Origin: Litchfieldella anticariensis FP35 = DSM 16096
Lineage (GTDB): Bacteria; Pseudomonadota; Gammaproteobacteria; Pseudomonadales; Halomonadaceae
Assembly: GCF_000409775.1 (NCBI RefSeq)
Contig: NZ_KE332392.1
Location: 1-64,000 of the forward strand
DNA length: 64,000 bases
Direction: 5' to 3'
The notes under the pieces were generated by a model, which was not told the DNA's origin, searched no databases, and was given only the letters and a program-made list of their open reading frames with translations. This document shows positions 24,830 to 34,512 of this stretch, piece by piece. A program made the translations under genes and the position numbers. The first letter of the stretch is position 1. Each line of letters begins with the position of its first letter.

Positions 24830-25600
24830 TCAATGCTTGGGCGCCAGGAACTGCTTGAGGCGCTCCGATCTGGGGTTGCCGAGCACCTCGGCGGGAGGGC
24901 CGGCTTCTTCCACTACGCCCTGATGTAGATAGATTACTTGACTGGATACATCGCGGGCGAAGGCCATCTCATGCGTTACCACGATCATGGTGCGGCCTTC
25001 TTCGGCCAGGTCGCGCATGACCTTGAGCACGTCGCCGACCAGCTCCGGGTCGAGCGCTGAGGTGGGTTCGTCGAACAGCATCACTTCCGGGTCCATGGCC
25101 AGCGCTCGGGCAATGGCGCCGCGCTGCTGCTGGCCGCCGGACATCTGGGCAGGATAGTAGTCGGCTCGTTCGGCCAGGCCAACCCGCTCGAGCAGGGCCC
25201 GGGCGTGCTCTACCGCTTCCTTTTTCGACTTGCCGAGCACATGGACTGGGGCTTCGATGACATTCTCGAGCAAGGTCATATGTGCCCACAGGTTGAAGTT
25301 CTGGAACACCATCGACAGCTTGGCACGCATGCGCACGACCTGTTTCCAGTCGGCGGGTTCGCGTCCATGGCGTGTTTCCTTGAAGCGGATTTCCTCGCCA
25401 TGCACGATCAGGTCGCCTTCGTTGGGCTGTTCGAGCAGGTTCATGCAGCGCAGAAAGGTGCTCTTGCCGGACCCGGAAGCGCCGATCAGCGTGATTACAT
25501 CGCCTTTGTGGGCTTGCAGGGAGAGGCCCTTGAGGACCTCGGTATCGCCGAAGCGCTTCTTGATGTTGCGCACTTCCAGTGGAATGGGGGTAACGGCCAT
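24830..25600 (-). CDS. aotP: Amino acid ABC transporter ATP-binding protein (HisP/AotP type)
   Basis: 256-residue ATPase. Walker A is GASGSGKST, the Q-loop [11 protein letters not shown], the signature [15 protein letters not shown], Walker [13 protein letters not shown] and the switch His VVTHEM. The FNLWxHMT sequence and the insert around [15 protein letters not shown] are typical of HisP-like ATPases. Start 25600 ([12 protein letters not shown]) has TGGAG upstream; the frame extends to 25648 but lacks support. It energises import with the two adjacent permeases. Confidence 0.9.
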   Translation of the reverse strand: MAVTPIPLEVRNIKKRFGDTEVLKGLSLQAHKGDVITLIGASGSGKSTFLRCMNLLEQPNEGDLIVHGEEIRFKETRHGREPADWKQVVRMRAKLSMVFQNFNLWAHMTLLENVIEAPVHVLGKSKKEAVEHARALLERVGLAERADYYPAQMSGGQQQRGAIARALAMDPEVMLFDEPTSALDPELVGDVLKVMRDLAEEGRTMIVVTHEMAFARDVSSQVIYLHQGVVEEAGPPAEVLGNPRSERLKQFLAPKH

Positions 25601-25845
25601 ATCGGACTCCAGAGCTTGGTTCACCGCCAGCATGGGTGCGTGCGGCATGAAGGATCGTGGCTGGCGCGAAAAGGGGGCGATTCTAGCAGGCCAGCCGCCT
25701 CTGGGCAGAGCTCGATGTCGATATATTCTTACAACTTTCGTCGTGGGTAGGGTGGCTATTGATCATGGGGAACGCCTGTAACTTGTTGTTGTGATGAATG
25801 AATGGACTGCCTTTTAAGGAACCAGCGGCGAAAAGCACTTTTTCG

Positions 25846-26844
25846 TCATGTCGGTGATGGCGAAGGTACGACCAATAATGCGGCACGTGCGCCGCGTTCC
25901 ACCTGCGCATTGGGAAAGACGACTGACAATGGTCGGTCACCGACCACGAAATTGCCCGCCACGGCATCACGTGCCAGACATGTGCCGGGGCTGAACTCCG
26001 TAAAGTTCGGCGTATCGTCAGCGAAGCACAGGGTGAAGTCCTCGGCCTCGCGCATCAACTCATGCTCGACCCGGAAGAACGCCATGCGCTGAGGCTCGGC
26101 GCCAGGCGGCTCGCGTCCTTCGACCAGCGCTTCGAGTAGGGCACGCATAGGACGCAGGACCGTCAGGTCATTGTCGCCGAATGCCGCAACCTTTCCCAAT
26201 TCCAGGGTAAAGGCCTGAGCACCATGATAATGCTTGGAGTAATGCGAGAAGGTCCAGCTATGTTGATGCTGATGCAGCACCGCTTGGATATCCGCCGCTG
26301 CCAGCCAGCGCCACTGTTCGTCATCGATGGCGGTGGTGGCGAAGGGCTCGACGGCGAAACGCGGGAAGCGGCTATCACGAATTGCCGTATGCAAATCGTA
26401 GTGCAAACGTGCTCGCGGGGAGTGCCGGGAATAGAAGCCATCTACCGCCGCCATCAGTTGGCGGGCTCGCTCGGGCTCGTCACCGCGCTCTTCGAGATCG
26501 CGGCGAAACAGCCGGTTGAGGTTGGTGGAAACGAAGCGCAGCCCCACTTGGATGGCGGGGATGTTGCCGAGCACGACCAGTACCGGAGCGCCCAGACGAA
26601 TCAACCCGGCTTCCAGGCGTGCCAGCACTTCGCCCATCAGCTCGATGGGAGCCGTTTCGTTGCCGTGGATACCCACCGACAACACACAAGCCCGTGCCTC
26701 GGGCCGAGCAACAGCGGGAGTCAGCTCGAGGATACCCGGCCCATGGAGGGTATAACGCCCGAAAGGCAATCGTCCCTCTTGGGTGTCGGGTAGCGACTCC
26801 CGTGGCGGCTCCGCCAGGGTGAAATCGAGCCAGTGACCCAGCAT
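25846..26844 (-). CDS. astE: Succinylglutamate desuccinylase
   Basis: 332-residue zinc hydrolase of the AstE/aspartoacylase family, the last enzyme of the arginine succinyltransferase pathway (N-succinylglutamate to succinate and glutamate). Zinc ligands appear as SVGIHGNETAP (His, Glu) and LHYDLHTAIR (His); the catalytic Glu is in FTLELGKVA. Start 26844 (MLGHWLDFTLAEPP) matches family N-termini and lies one base after the upstream stop. In-frame ATG 26856 is an alternative. The other ast genes are not in the window, but the arginine importer lies directly downstream. Confidence 0.9.
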   Translation of the reverse strand: MLGHWLDFTLAEPPRESLPDTQEGRLPFGRYTLHGPGILELTPAVARPEARACVLSVGIHGNETAPIELMGEVLARLEAGLIRLGAPVLVVLGNIPAIQVGLRFVSTNLNRLFRRDLEERGDEPERARQLMAAVDGFYSRHSPRARLHYDLHTAIRDSRFPRFAVEPFATTAIDDEQWRWLAAADIQAVLHQHQHSWTFSHYSKHYHGAQAFTLELGKVAAFGDNDLTVLRPMRALLEALVEGREPPGAEPQRMAFFRVEHELMREAEDFTLCFADDTPNFTEFSPGTCLARDAVAGNFVVGDRPLSVVFPNAQVERGARAALLVVPSPSPT

Positions 26845-26845
26845 G

Positions 26846-27658
26846 TCAGGTTCCATACCGTTTGGTATCGGTCGACTCGAAGATCTTGTCGGCGCTGGCG
26901 GCGACAAAGCCTTGATAGAGCTTGCCTTCGGCATCCGGGTAGCGCTTGGCGAACTCGTAGTAGCAAGTGGGTATTTCCTCGACCTGACCGCCCGCGAAAG
27001 TGAAGGGCTGACGATCGGCCAGGGTCGAGCCCTGCTCTAGCAGCACCTCGGGTGAGCCTTTGATGCGTCCGCCGGAGTGATTGATGCCCAAACCCAGGGA
27101 TTCGATCTTGGCCAGTACCTTCTCGAGAGTGTCGTAGTGACGGAAGTGATTGACGCTGATGGTGAAATGATTGGCACGCAGGCCAATGATCGATAGCCAG
27201 GCGGCGTATTCGCTTTCCGCCATCAGAGTCCGGTAGTCATCGAAGCTCGGTGCCTGCCACAGCCGACCGGCCCACATCACATCGGGGCTTGTCACCCGCT
27301 GAGGATCGACCTGGGCCAGCAGGTCATCGATGATGATCTGTGCCTTGGTGGAGAGTTCGCTGCACTTGAGTTCCGATAGGAATACCCGCGGCATCTCCTC
27401 GGAAGGGGGGAGATAGCCATAGGCGCGCAGTTTCTTGGCCTCGAACTCGTAGGGCTCGAAGCGGCTATACCCCAACGCCAGCAGGTGGGGTTCGAGAGCG
27501 GCCAAGGTAATGGCGCCGCGGTCGAAGGTGCGAAAAGCCACGTGGTCGTTGACGATGGTCTCACCTTCAGTAACGAAGGCATCGTGAATACGGCTTGCTT
27601 GGGGCGTCATGGCGATGTAATCGTCCCACAGCCGGGTGAAAAACGTATGGATATCCAT
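26846..27658 (-). CDS. DUF1338 family protein (2-oxoadipate dioxygenase/decarboxylase-like)
   Basis: 270-residue protein of the DUF1338 fold related to HglS, the Fe(II) 2-oxoadipate dioxygenase of lysine catabolism. Likely metal-site residues lie in VNDHVAFRTF (His), ANHFTISVNHF (His) and PTCYYEFAKRY (Glu). It is shorter than HglS itself (about 460 residues) and belongs to the small version. Coupling with astE and the amino acid importer suggests a role in basic amino acid catabolism, substrate uncertain. Confidence 0.8.
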   Translation of the reverse strand: MDIHTFFTRLWDDYIAMTPQASRIHDAFVTEGETIVNDHVAFRTFDRGAITLAALEPHLLALGYSRFEPYEFEAKKLRAYGYLPPSEEMPRVFLSELKCSELSTKAQIIIDDLLAQVDPQRVTSPDVMWAGRLWQAPSFDDYRTLMAESEYAAWLSIIGLRANHFTISVNHFRHYDTLEKVLAKIESLGLGINHSGGRIKGSPEVLLEQGSTLADRQPFTFAGGQVEEIPTCYYEFAKRYPDAEGKLYQGFVAASADKIFESTDTKRYGT

Positions 27659-27965
27659 GGGTAGTATGCTGCCTGCTGGGTTGTTGTTGCGTGGCCTAAC
27701 CTTCCCGGTGACGCGTGGAGGTCACAAGAGGGTACGTCGAGCTGATGAAAATGCCGGGTGCGATAATGAAAACCCGCTACTACTGATGGCGTGATGCGAA
27801 GACGTCGATGGCGAGGATGCCCTTTGGCTCCATGCATGGAAAAAATCGCATGCAAGGCTCGAAATCATTCGCTTAACTTGGCCAAAGCCTTCACTAGACT
27901 GGTGAGTGACTGTTGGTTTACTCAGCTATGTCTCGAAGCGCTGCCTAGCGCAAGGAGCGATAACG
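27659..27965. other. Intergenic region between divergent DUF1338 and wrbA
   Basis: 307 bp without a supported gene. It must hold the promoters of both divergent units. A weak sigma-70-like pair TTAACT...TAGACT with 16-bp spacing lies shortly before wrbA. Short near-palindromes are present (CATGCATG near 27832), but no convincing operator or RNA was recognised. Confidence 0.5.
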
Positions 27966-28571
27966 ATGACCAAGGTGCTGGTTCTCTACTATTCCATGTA
28001 CGGACATATCGACACCCTGGCACATGCCGTGGCAGAAGGTGCTCGCCAGGTCAGTGGCGTTGAAGTCACCATCAAGCGGGTACCGGAAACCATGGATCCC
28101 GAGGCCTTTGCCAAGGCCGGCGGCAAGCAGGACTACACCACTGAGGAAGCCAAACCGGCTGAACTCGCCGATTTCGATGCCATCATTTTCGGTACCCCGA
28201 CCCGTTTCGGCAATATGACCGGCCAGATGCGTACCTTCCTTGACCAGACCGGGAGTCTCTGGGCCAAGGGGACGCTACGTGGCAAGGTGGCGAGTGTCTT
28301 TACTTCCACCGGCACTGGTGGTGGCAACGAGTCCACTATCCTGACGGCCTGGACTACCTTGGCCCACCACGGCATGGTGATCGTACCCATCGGGTACGGC
28401 CTGGAGGCGCAGTTCGACATCTCGGAGGTCAACGGAGGCTCTCCCTATGGCGCTGCGACCATTGCCGGTGCCGACGGTTCGCGTCAACCCAGCGAATACG
28501 AGCTCAATCTGGCCCGCTTCCAGGGAGAACATGTGGCAAAGATTGCGGCAAAATTAGTAAACGCTGAATAA
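27966..28571 (+). CDS. wrbA: NAD(P)H:quinone oxidoreductase, WrbA type
   Basis: 201-residue flavodoxin-like protein. The FMN-phosphate loop is [10 protein letters not shown] near the N-terminus, and [16 protein letters not shown] and [13 protein letters not shown] are WrbA signatures. It reduces quinones by two electrons, protecting against redox stress. Start 27966 follows CAAGGAGCG; the frame begins upstream at 27906 without such a site. It appears monocistronic. Confidence 0.93.
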   Translation: MTKVLVLYYSMYGHIDTLAHAVAEGARQVSGVEVTIKRVPETMDPEAFAKAGGKQDYTTEEAKPAELADFDAIIFGTPTRFGNMTGQMRTFLDQTGSLWAKGTLRGKVASVFTSTGTGGGNESTILTAWTTLAHHGMVIVPIGYGLEAQFDISEVNGGSPYGAATIAGADGSRQPSEYELNLARFQGEHVAKIAAKLVNAE

Positions 28572-28621
28572 ATGCCTACTCAGAAGGAGGTATGAGTATG
28601 CCGTGGTACGCATCGAGAGAG

Positions 28622-28650
28622 CTCCAGCGCCACTCTAGAGAGCGCCGGAG
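28622..28650. terminator. Hairpin between convergent wrbA and GntR genes
   Basis: CTCCAGCGC (28622-28630) and GCGCCGGAG (28642-28650) pair with one mismatch around an 11-base loop that itself contains CTCTAGAG. The position between convergent genes suggests a shared terminator, although no T-run follows. Confidence 0.45.
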
Positions 28651-28707
28651 GGGGGAACTGGCTATCGAGCTAGAAGACTAGCGGGAGGCAGGCTGGTGTC
28701 GGGGCGA

Positions 28708-29403
28708 TCACGTCTCGCCCAAGCGGAAGCGATACATCTTGATATAACGTTCCTTGGAAGGCACGAGATGTTGGCGGCATAGCTCGCGCAGACGTTCTCG
28801 GTCCTGCCGCTTAATGGCCTCGATCATTGCCACGTGTTCGTCACGTGCGCGTTCCAGGCTGGCTTCGTCCGAGATTGCCGTGAAGCGGATGGCATGTGCC
28901 TTCTGTGCGAACTCGTTGATGCTATCCGACAGATAATCGTTACCCGTAGCGGCGAACAGGGCGCGGTGGAAGGCGATATTGAGGCGGAAGACGCGGCGCA
29001 GGTCCTGGCATTCCACTGCTTCGCTATGCTGGCGCTGAATGGTCTCGAGCCGCTCGATCATCTCGGGAGGGGCCGGCAGGGGGATGGCCTCTGCACCGGC
29101 GAGTTCCAGCAATTCGCGCATGGCATACAGGTCTTCTACCTCCTTTGGGGAGTAGACCTTGACGAAGGCCCCGCGATTCTTGATGCGCTCGACCAGTCCA
29201 ATGTCCTCAAGCTGGAACAGAGCCTGACGCACCACGTGGCGCTTGCAGCCGAACTGTTCCATCAGATCTTCTTCCACGAGCCGCTCCTTGGGGTTCAGAC
29301 GGCCGAGAACGATGTCTTCCTCTATCGCCGCTACAATATCCTCGACGCCGAGAGGTTCCACCGGGGTATAGGGTTCGCTGCGTTGAATGTTAGTCATGCG
29401 CAT
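28708..29403 (-). CDS. GntR-family (FCD) transcriptional regulator
   Basis: 231-residue FadR-type regulator. The winged helix-turn-helix reads RLVEEDLMEQFGCKRHVVRQ, with QLEDIGLVERIKNRGAFVK. The C-terminal FCD helical domain contains conserved metal and ligand residues (NIAFHRALFAA, DEHVAMIEAI). It follows the IlvD/Edd dehydratase by 113 bp on the same strand and faces the TTT transporter operon, so it probably represses the sugar-acid locus until its hydroxy-acid inducer binds. An in-frame ATG at 29397 is an alternative start. Confidence 0.9.
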   Translation of the reverse strand: MRMTNIQRSEPYTPVEPLGVEDIVAAIEEDIVLGRLNPKERLVEEDLMEQFGCKRHVVRQALFQLEDIGLVERIKNRGAFVKVYSPKEVEDLYAMRELLELAGAEAIPLPAPPEMIERLETIQRQHSEAVECQDLRRVFRLNIAFHRALFAATGNDYLSDSINEFAQKAHAIRFTAISDEASLERARDEHVAMIEAIKRQDRERLRELCRQHLVPSKERYIKMYRFRLGET

Positions 29404-29516
29404 GCATCCTAGCCGGATTGTTGTGGTCTGGTCCTGATGGATCTCGATAACGAGGGCTGGCGATTTTACCTGTTTCTAGGCTCCTCATGTTATCAAGTTC
29501 TGCCTCGACGCTGGAA

Positions 29517-31250
29517 TCAACCGCGTCTTGGCACCTTGATGGTCGGCTCGAGGCGACAGTAACGGAAATCGCAGCCTTCTTCCGCTTGTAGAATCTGTTC
29601 CAGGAATAGCCGCCGATAACCCCCTCCCTGCTGGGGGGGCGTCACAGGCGTCAGCGACTGGCGGCGCCGTGCCAATTCGTCTTCATCCAAGAGCAGTTCC
29701 AGCCGCCTGGAGCCGACATCCAGTCGAATGCGATCGCCAGTGCGCACCAGGGCCAAGGGACCTTGGTCAGCCGCTTCAGGTGAAACGTGCAACACGATGG
29801 TGCCGGCGGCCGTGCCGCTCATGCGGCCATCGGAAATGCGCACCATGTCCTTCACACCTTGGGCTGCCAGTTTCTTGGGAATGGGAATATAGCCCGCTTC
29901 CGGCATGCCAGGGGCGCCCTTGGGGCCAATGTTCTGCAACACCAGGATGTCTTCTGCGTTGACGTCCAGATCCGGGTCGTCGATACGCTTGGCGAGGTCT
30001 TCCATGCAAGAAAAGACCACCGCTCGGCCAGTGTGATCCATCAGTGCGGGCGAGGCGGCCGATTGTTTGATGATGGCGCCACGAGGGGCCAGATTGCCCT
30101 CGAGCACCGCTATCCCGCCTTGGCCGTAAATGGGGTTGTCACGTGGACGAACGACTTGCTGATTGAGAATGCGAGGCGTGGCGTCGAGGTTTTCGCCCAA
30201 GGTCTTGCCGTTGATTGTCACGACATCAAGATCGAGCAGTGGCTTGATCTCGTGCAGCACGGCTGCCAGCCCTCCTGCCTGGTGCAGGTGTTCCATATAG
30301 TGTTCACCGGAGGGTTTGAGGTCGACCAGGACCGGTGTCTCGCGGCTCATCCGGTCGAAGGACTGCAGGTCGATATCGATACCTAAACGCCCGGCAATGG
30401 CAGTGAGGTGTATCAGCGCATTGGTGGAGCCCCCTAGGGCCAGCAATACACGCAAGGCATTTTCGAAGGCTGCCGGTGTCATGATGTCGGCCGGGGCGAT
30501 TTTCTCCTTCGCGATTCTAACAGCCTCGGCTCCGGTATGTTCGGCGATGCGGCGGCGATCGGCATAGACCGCTGGGGCCGTTGCGCTACCGGGCAACATC
30601 ATGCCCAAGGCCTCGGCAAGGCAAGCCATGGTGCTGGCGGTACCCATCACTGAGCAGGTGCCAACGGTGGGCACCAGCTTGTCATTGACTTCAGCGATCT
30701 CCTGATCGTCGATCTCCTGGCCTCGATAGGCTGCCCAATAACGACGACAGTCGGTACAAGCGCCAACGCGGGTGCCTCGGTGGGAGCCGCTGAGCATAGG
30801 GCCGGTGACCAGTTGAATGGCAGGGGTGCCGGCGCTGGCCGCTGCCATCAACTGGGCGGGTACGGTCTTGTCGCAGCCGCCGATCAATACCACCGCGTCC
30901 ATGGGCTGGGCGCGAATCATCTCCTCCGTATCCAGTGCCATCAGATTGCGGAGGTACATGCTGGTGGGGTGGGAAAAGGACTCATGTAGAGAAATGGTGG
31001 GGAAGTCGATGGGCAGCCCGCCGGCAAGCATGACACCTCTCTTCACACTTTCCACCAGAGCGTCGACGTTACCGTGGCAGGCATTGTAGCCGCTATAGGT
31101 ATTGGCGATACCGATCACCGGGCGTGACAGGGCGTCGTCGGTATACCCCATTCCCTTGATGAAAGCCTTGCGCAGGAACAGCGAAAAGCCTTCATCGCCG
31201 TAATTGGTCAGGCGGGTACTCATGCCTTGCTTGGTGTCGTTCTTGCTCAT
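29517..31250 (-). CDS. IlvD/Edd family dehydratase, probably a sugar-acid dehydratase
   Basis: 577-residue Fe-S dehydratase. Cluster-binding Cys residues are in NACHGNVDAL, GGCDKTVPAQ and GTCSVMGTAS. Other conserved parts are SGSHRGTRVGACTDCRR and DGRMSGTAAGT. The family includes dihydroxyacid, 6-phosphogluconate, arabonate and xylonate dehydratases. Genomic context (TTT transporter, DapA-family enzyme, enolase-family enzyme, FCD regulator) favours an aldonate rather than branched-chain amino acid synthesis. Start 31250 follows GAAGGAGATA. It is transcribed divergently from tctC. Confidence 0.85.
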   Translation of the reverse strand: MSKNDTKQGMSTRLTNYGDEGFSLFLRKAFIKGMGYTDDALSRPVIGIANTYSGYNACHGNVDALVESVKRGVMLAGGLPIDFPTISLHESFSHPTSMYLRNLMALDTEEMIRAQPMDAVVLIGGCDKTVPAQLMAAASAGTPAIQLVTGPMLSGSHRGTRVGACTDCRRYWAAYRGQEIDDQEIAEVNDKLVPTVGTCSVMGTASTMACLAEALGMMLPGSATAPAVYADRRRIAEHTGAEAVRIAKEKIAPADIMTPAAFENALRVLLALGGSTNALIHLTAIAGRLGIDIDLQSFDRMSRETPVLVDLKPSGEHYMEHLHQAGGLAAVLHEIKPLLDLDVVTINGKTLGENLDATPRILNQQVVRPRDNPIYGQGGIAVLEGNLAPRGAIIKQSAASPALMDHTGRAVVFSCMEDLAKRIDDPDLDVNAEDILVLQNIGPKGAPGMPEAGYIPIPKKLAAQGVKDMVRISDGRMSGTAAGTIVLHVSPEAADQGPLALVRTGDRIRLDVGSRRLELLLDEDELARRRQSLTPVTPPQQGGGYRRLFLEQILQAEEGCDFRYCRLEPTIKVPRRG

Positions 31251-31339
31251 TTCTATCTCCTTCACGAAGCGGCGCGTCAATCACTCATTTCTTGTGCCAT
31301 CAAGGGCTCAGAGTGAGCTTGTTAGACTTTAGCATTATC

Positions 31340-31361
31340 GTCAACAAGATTATTGACAATA
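31340..31361. promoter_or_regulatory. Overlapping dyads in the divergent dehydratase/tctC promoter
   Basis: GTCAA (31340-31344) and TTGAC (31353-31357) are inverted around eight bases, and TATTG-A-CAATA (31351-31361) is a perfect shorter dyad containing a TTGACA -35-like box. The AT-rich 182-bp gap between divergent genes is where the FCD GntR regulator would be expected to act. Confidence 0.5.
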
Positions 31362-31432
31362 TGATTAACAGAATACTACGTTCTCAGAGCACCTGACAAA
31401 TACAAGCAGCAAGCTTTTAGGAGAACGTCACA

Positions 31433-32410
31433 ATGAAAATGAAGATTTTGGCTGTTTCCATCATTGCTTCGGTATCAGCGGTAATGGCTTCACCTATGGT
31501 TCTTGCCGATTATTCGGCCAGTAATGAGATCAAGGTGCTTCAAGGCTTCAAGCCGGGAGGGGGAAGCGATACCTTGGCACAATTGACTCAGCCCTATCTG
31601 AAGGAATTGCTCGGTGTCGACTTCGTCAATGAGTATATTCCTGGCGCAACAGGTGCCATTGCCTGGACACGACTGACCAAGCAATCGCCCAAGGATGGAG
31701 GCACCATCAGTATCACAAATACCCCGATGCTGATGACCAACTACATCATGAACGATTCGATTACCTACTCTATCGATGAGCTGACGCCCATCGCCAATGT
31801 GGTAACCGATCCCGGCATTATCGTCGTTCCTAGCGATAGTCCATATCAGACGGTAGAAGATCTATTTCAGGCCGCCGAAGAAAATCCTGGCACTGTGACC
31901 ATCGGAAATTCCGGAGTTGGCGGTGACGATTTCTTTTCCACTATCATCGTCGAACAGGCTACGGGACTGGCATTCAAGAAGGTTCCTTTCCAGGGGGATG
32001 GTCCGTCGGCGACCGCAGCAATGGGCGGCAAGATAGATGCCAGCTTCAATAACCTGGGTAACGTCTATGGGCATATTCAATCTGGCAGCTTGCGAGCCTT
32101 GGCTGTGTTCACCAAGGAGCGGTTGGAAATGTTACCGGATGTTCCCACACTGCGTGAAAAAGACATCGATGTGGTGGCTGGTTCATCGCGTGGTTACAGT
32201 GCCCCGGCAGGGATTCCCGATGAAGCGCGTCAAGAGCTGATCGCGGCATTCGAAACCCTGAAACAGGATCAGGAATTCCAGGCTGTGGCCAGGGAACGCG
32301 CACTCAATCTCGATATCGTCACTGGTGACGACTACCAACAGATGATGAAAGACATGGAAGACCAGTACGGTGTTATATGGAATGAGGTTAAAGAAGAAGT
32401 ATCCGGTTAA
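31433..32410 (+). CDS. tctC: TTT transporter substrate-binding protein (TctC/Bug family)
   Basis: 325-residue periplasmic receptor with signal peptide MKMKILAVSIIASVSAVMAS and likely cleavage near LADY. Bug-family features include LQGFKPGGGSDTLAQ, VNEYIPGATGAIAWT, GGDDFFSTIIVEQATG and SRGYSAPAGIPDE. It captures carboxylates for the TctAB permease. The TTAGGAGAA ribosome site precedes the start. Together with TctB and TctA it forms a complete tripartite tricarboxylate-type transporter; the ligand is probably a sugar acid or related hydroxy acid, judging by the neighbours. Confidence 0.9.
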   Translation: MKMKILAVSIIASVSAVMASPMVLADYSASNEIKVLQGFKPGGGSDTLAQLTQPYLKELLGVDFVNEYIPGATGAIAWTRLTKQSPKDGGTISITNTPMLMTNYIMNDSITYSIDELTPIANVVTDPGIIVVPSDSPYQTVEDLFQAAEENPGTVTIGNSGVGGDDFFSTIIVEQATGLAFKKVPFQGDGPSATAAMGGKIDASFNNLGNVYGHIQSGSLRALAVFTKERLEMLPDVPTLREKDIDVVAGSSRGYSAPAGIPDEARQELIAAFETLKQDQEFQAVARERALNLDIVTGDDYQQMMKDMEDQYGVIWNEVKEEVSG

Positions 32411-32455
32411 CCCTGACTTTTCATCTCTTTTCGTGAGAATTTACGAGGTAGGAAA

Positions 32456-32935
32456 ATGAACAAGAGTCGCTTTGCCTTAGGGCTTTTAGGGATCGGCATT
32501 GCCATCGTATTTTATGTCGATGCCCTTGGGTATCCTGAGCAAGCGGCTCAGATGCCTCTGATCTATTCTGTAGCAGTGGCATTGCTTTCATTGGCGATGG
32601 TCGCACAGGAAATGTATAGCCATGTCCAGCAGAAGCGTATCCAAGTGAATGAGGGGGAGACGGGAGATATAAGATACAGTGATGGGGATGGTGCGCCAAA
32701 GCGTAAGTTTGCTGTCGTCAGTATATTTGCCATGGCAATCGTCTACGTTTCAGCCATATCAAGTGTGGGGTATTTGTTGGCAACTGCTGTTTTTATGTTG
32801 GCATCTCTAGCCGTCATACGAACAGTGTCACTGACCTTCTCTCTGGTAGGGATTGCCATATTGGTGACCGTTATCTGTCTTGTCTTCATCCAATTTCTTG
32901 GACTTCCGATCCCTCTTCTTCCCACGTTCCTCTGA
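32456..32935 (+). CDS. tctB: TTT transporter small membrane subunit (TctB)
   Basis: 159-residue protein with four predicted helices and a hydrophilic charged loop in the middle (about residues 60-80), the usual TctB layout. ATG 32456 is preceded by GAGGTAGG. It sits between tctC and tctA in the canonical order. TctB sequences are poorly conserved, so position and topology are the main support. Confidence 0.82.
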   Translation: MNKSRFALGLLGIGIAIVFYVDALGYPEQAAQMPLIYSVAVALLSLAMVAQEMYSHVQQKRIQVNEGETGDIRYSDGDGAPKRKFAVVSIFAMAIVYVSAISSVGYLLATAVFMLASLAVIRTVSLTFSLVGIAILVTVICLVFIQFLGLPIPLLPTFL

Positions 32936-32971
32936 ATGACATTTTCCATGCCTGAATGGGATTGACTGATC

Positions 32972-34480
32972 ATGGATACTTCGCTTGTCCTCACGGGACT
33001 AAGTAATGTTGTCACGCTGACGAATATTTCATTGATTCTCGGTGGCACGTTGCTGGGACTTTTCGTTGGTGCTATGCCGGGGCTGTCGGCCACCATGGCA
33101 TTGGCTTTGCTGTTACCGCTGACCTTCAGCATGGACCCGGCGACGGGCTTGAGCATGCTGGCATCACTCTACGTCGGAGCCTCCTATGGCGGCTCCATCG
33201 CTGCGATACTGTTGCGCACTCCTGGTACGCCAGCGGCAGCAGCGACAGTGCTGGATGGTTTTCCGCTATCCCAGCAGGGACATGCCGGCAAGGCGCTAGG
33301 GATTTCCTTGTTCGCCTCGTTTTTCGGCGGGTTAATGAGTGGTGTGGCGCTGCTGACGGCGGCACCGTTGCTGGGGGTGATGGTGCTCAAGTTCGGCCCT
33401 GTCGAGCTGTTTGCCATCGCCGTGTTGGGGATCACTATTATCGGTTCTCTGTCACAGGGCTCGGTCATCAGCGGGTTGCTCTCTGGAGCACTGGGGCTGC
33501 TGGTCAGTACCATAGGGATGGATTTGACCACCGGAACGCCACGCATGGCGTTCGGCAACATCAACCTGTTCTCGGGGATCGAGTTCACCGTAGCACTGAT
33601 CGGACTGTTCTCCATTCCGCAGGCTCTGACGCTGATCGAGCACTCGCACGGTGCTGGTAAAGTGGCCAGCAAGATCACCGACCGCTTGATTCCCCGCTTC
33701 CGGGAAATCACGCAACTCATGCCCAATATTCTGCGTTCTGGCTGCATTGGTATCGCAACCGGTCTGATTCCCGGCACTGGTGGCGATACTGCCAGTTGGT
33801 TCGCCTATAACGAGTCCAAGCGCTTCGCCAAGGACAAGAGCCGCTATGGCAAGGGTGAGATCGCTGGGGTGGCGGCACCTGAAGCGGCCAACAATGCCGT
33901 GGTCGGCGGGGCCCTGATTCCCACTATCGCACTTGGTATTCCCGGCAGTTCGTCCACGGCAATTCTGCTGGGGGCGCTGATGGTCCAGGGCATCCTGCCT
34001 GGCCCGAACCTGCTGACCGATTATGGCGATGTGACCTACACCCTGATATGGGCGGTGATCTTCGCCAATGTCGGCCTGCTGCTCGTAGGCCTGCTATTCA
34101 CCAAGGCGTGCGTGAGCGTGACCAAGGTGCCCGACGCTTTCGTTGCCTGCGCCATTATTACGCTGTGCATTATCGGGGCCTTCGCCATCAACAATAGCTT
34201 GTTCGAAGTCGGTTTGATGCTGGGTTTTGGGCTGTTCGGCTACTGGCTTAACAAAGCGGGTGTATCACCGGCGCCAATGGTCATTGGCCTGATCTTGGGA
34301 CCAGTGATGGAAACCAGCTTCCAGCAGTCGATGCTGATCGGCAACGACAGCTACACCGTATTTCTGGAAAGTCCGATTGCCGTCGTGCTGTTGTGCATTG
34401 CTGCGCTCTCGGTTCTCCAAGCCACACCGATCTTTCGTTGGGTACAGGTCTCGTGCCGCCGACGGATCAAACAAAGCTGA
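32972..34480 (+). CDS. tctA: TTT transporter large membrane subunit (TctA)
   Basis: 502-residue permease with about 12 helices. It carries the TctA hallmarks GAMPGLSATMALALLLPLTF near residue 35, ASLYVGASYGGSIAAILLRTPGTPA, LIPGTGGDTASWFAYNESKR and ALGIPGSSSTAILLGALMVQG. It conducts proton- or sodium-coupled uptake of the acid bound by TctC. The gene is followed after 32 bp by the enolase-family gene, in one plus-strand operon. Confidence 0.93.
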   Translation: MDTSLVLTGLSNVVTLTNISLILGGTLLGLFVGAMPGLSATMALALLLPLTFSMDPATGLSMLASLYVGASYGGSIAAILLRTPGTPAAAATVLDGFPLSQQGHAGKALGISLFASFFGGLMSGVALLTAAPLLGVMVLKFGPVELFAIAVLGITIIGSLSQGSVISGLLSGALGLLVSTIGMDLTTGTPRMAFGNINLFSGIEFTVALIGLFSIPQALTLIEHSHGAGKVASKITDRLIPRFREITQLMPNILRSGCIGIATGLIPGTGGDTASWFAYNESKRFAKDKSRYGKGEIAGVAAPEAANNAVVGGALIPTIALGIPGSSSTAILLGALMVQGILPGPNLLTDYGDVTYTLIWAVIFANVGLLLVGLLFTKACVSVTKVPDAFVACAIITLCIIGAFAINNSLFEVGLMLGFGLFGYWLNKAGVSPAPMVIGLILGPVMETSFQQSMLIGNDSYTVFLESPIAVVLLCIAALSVLQATPIFRWVQVSCRRRIKQS

Positions 34481-34512
34481 AGAGTCGCAAGTAACTCTAA
34501 GGAGACAAGAAC

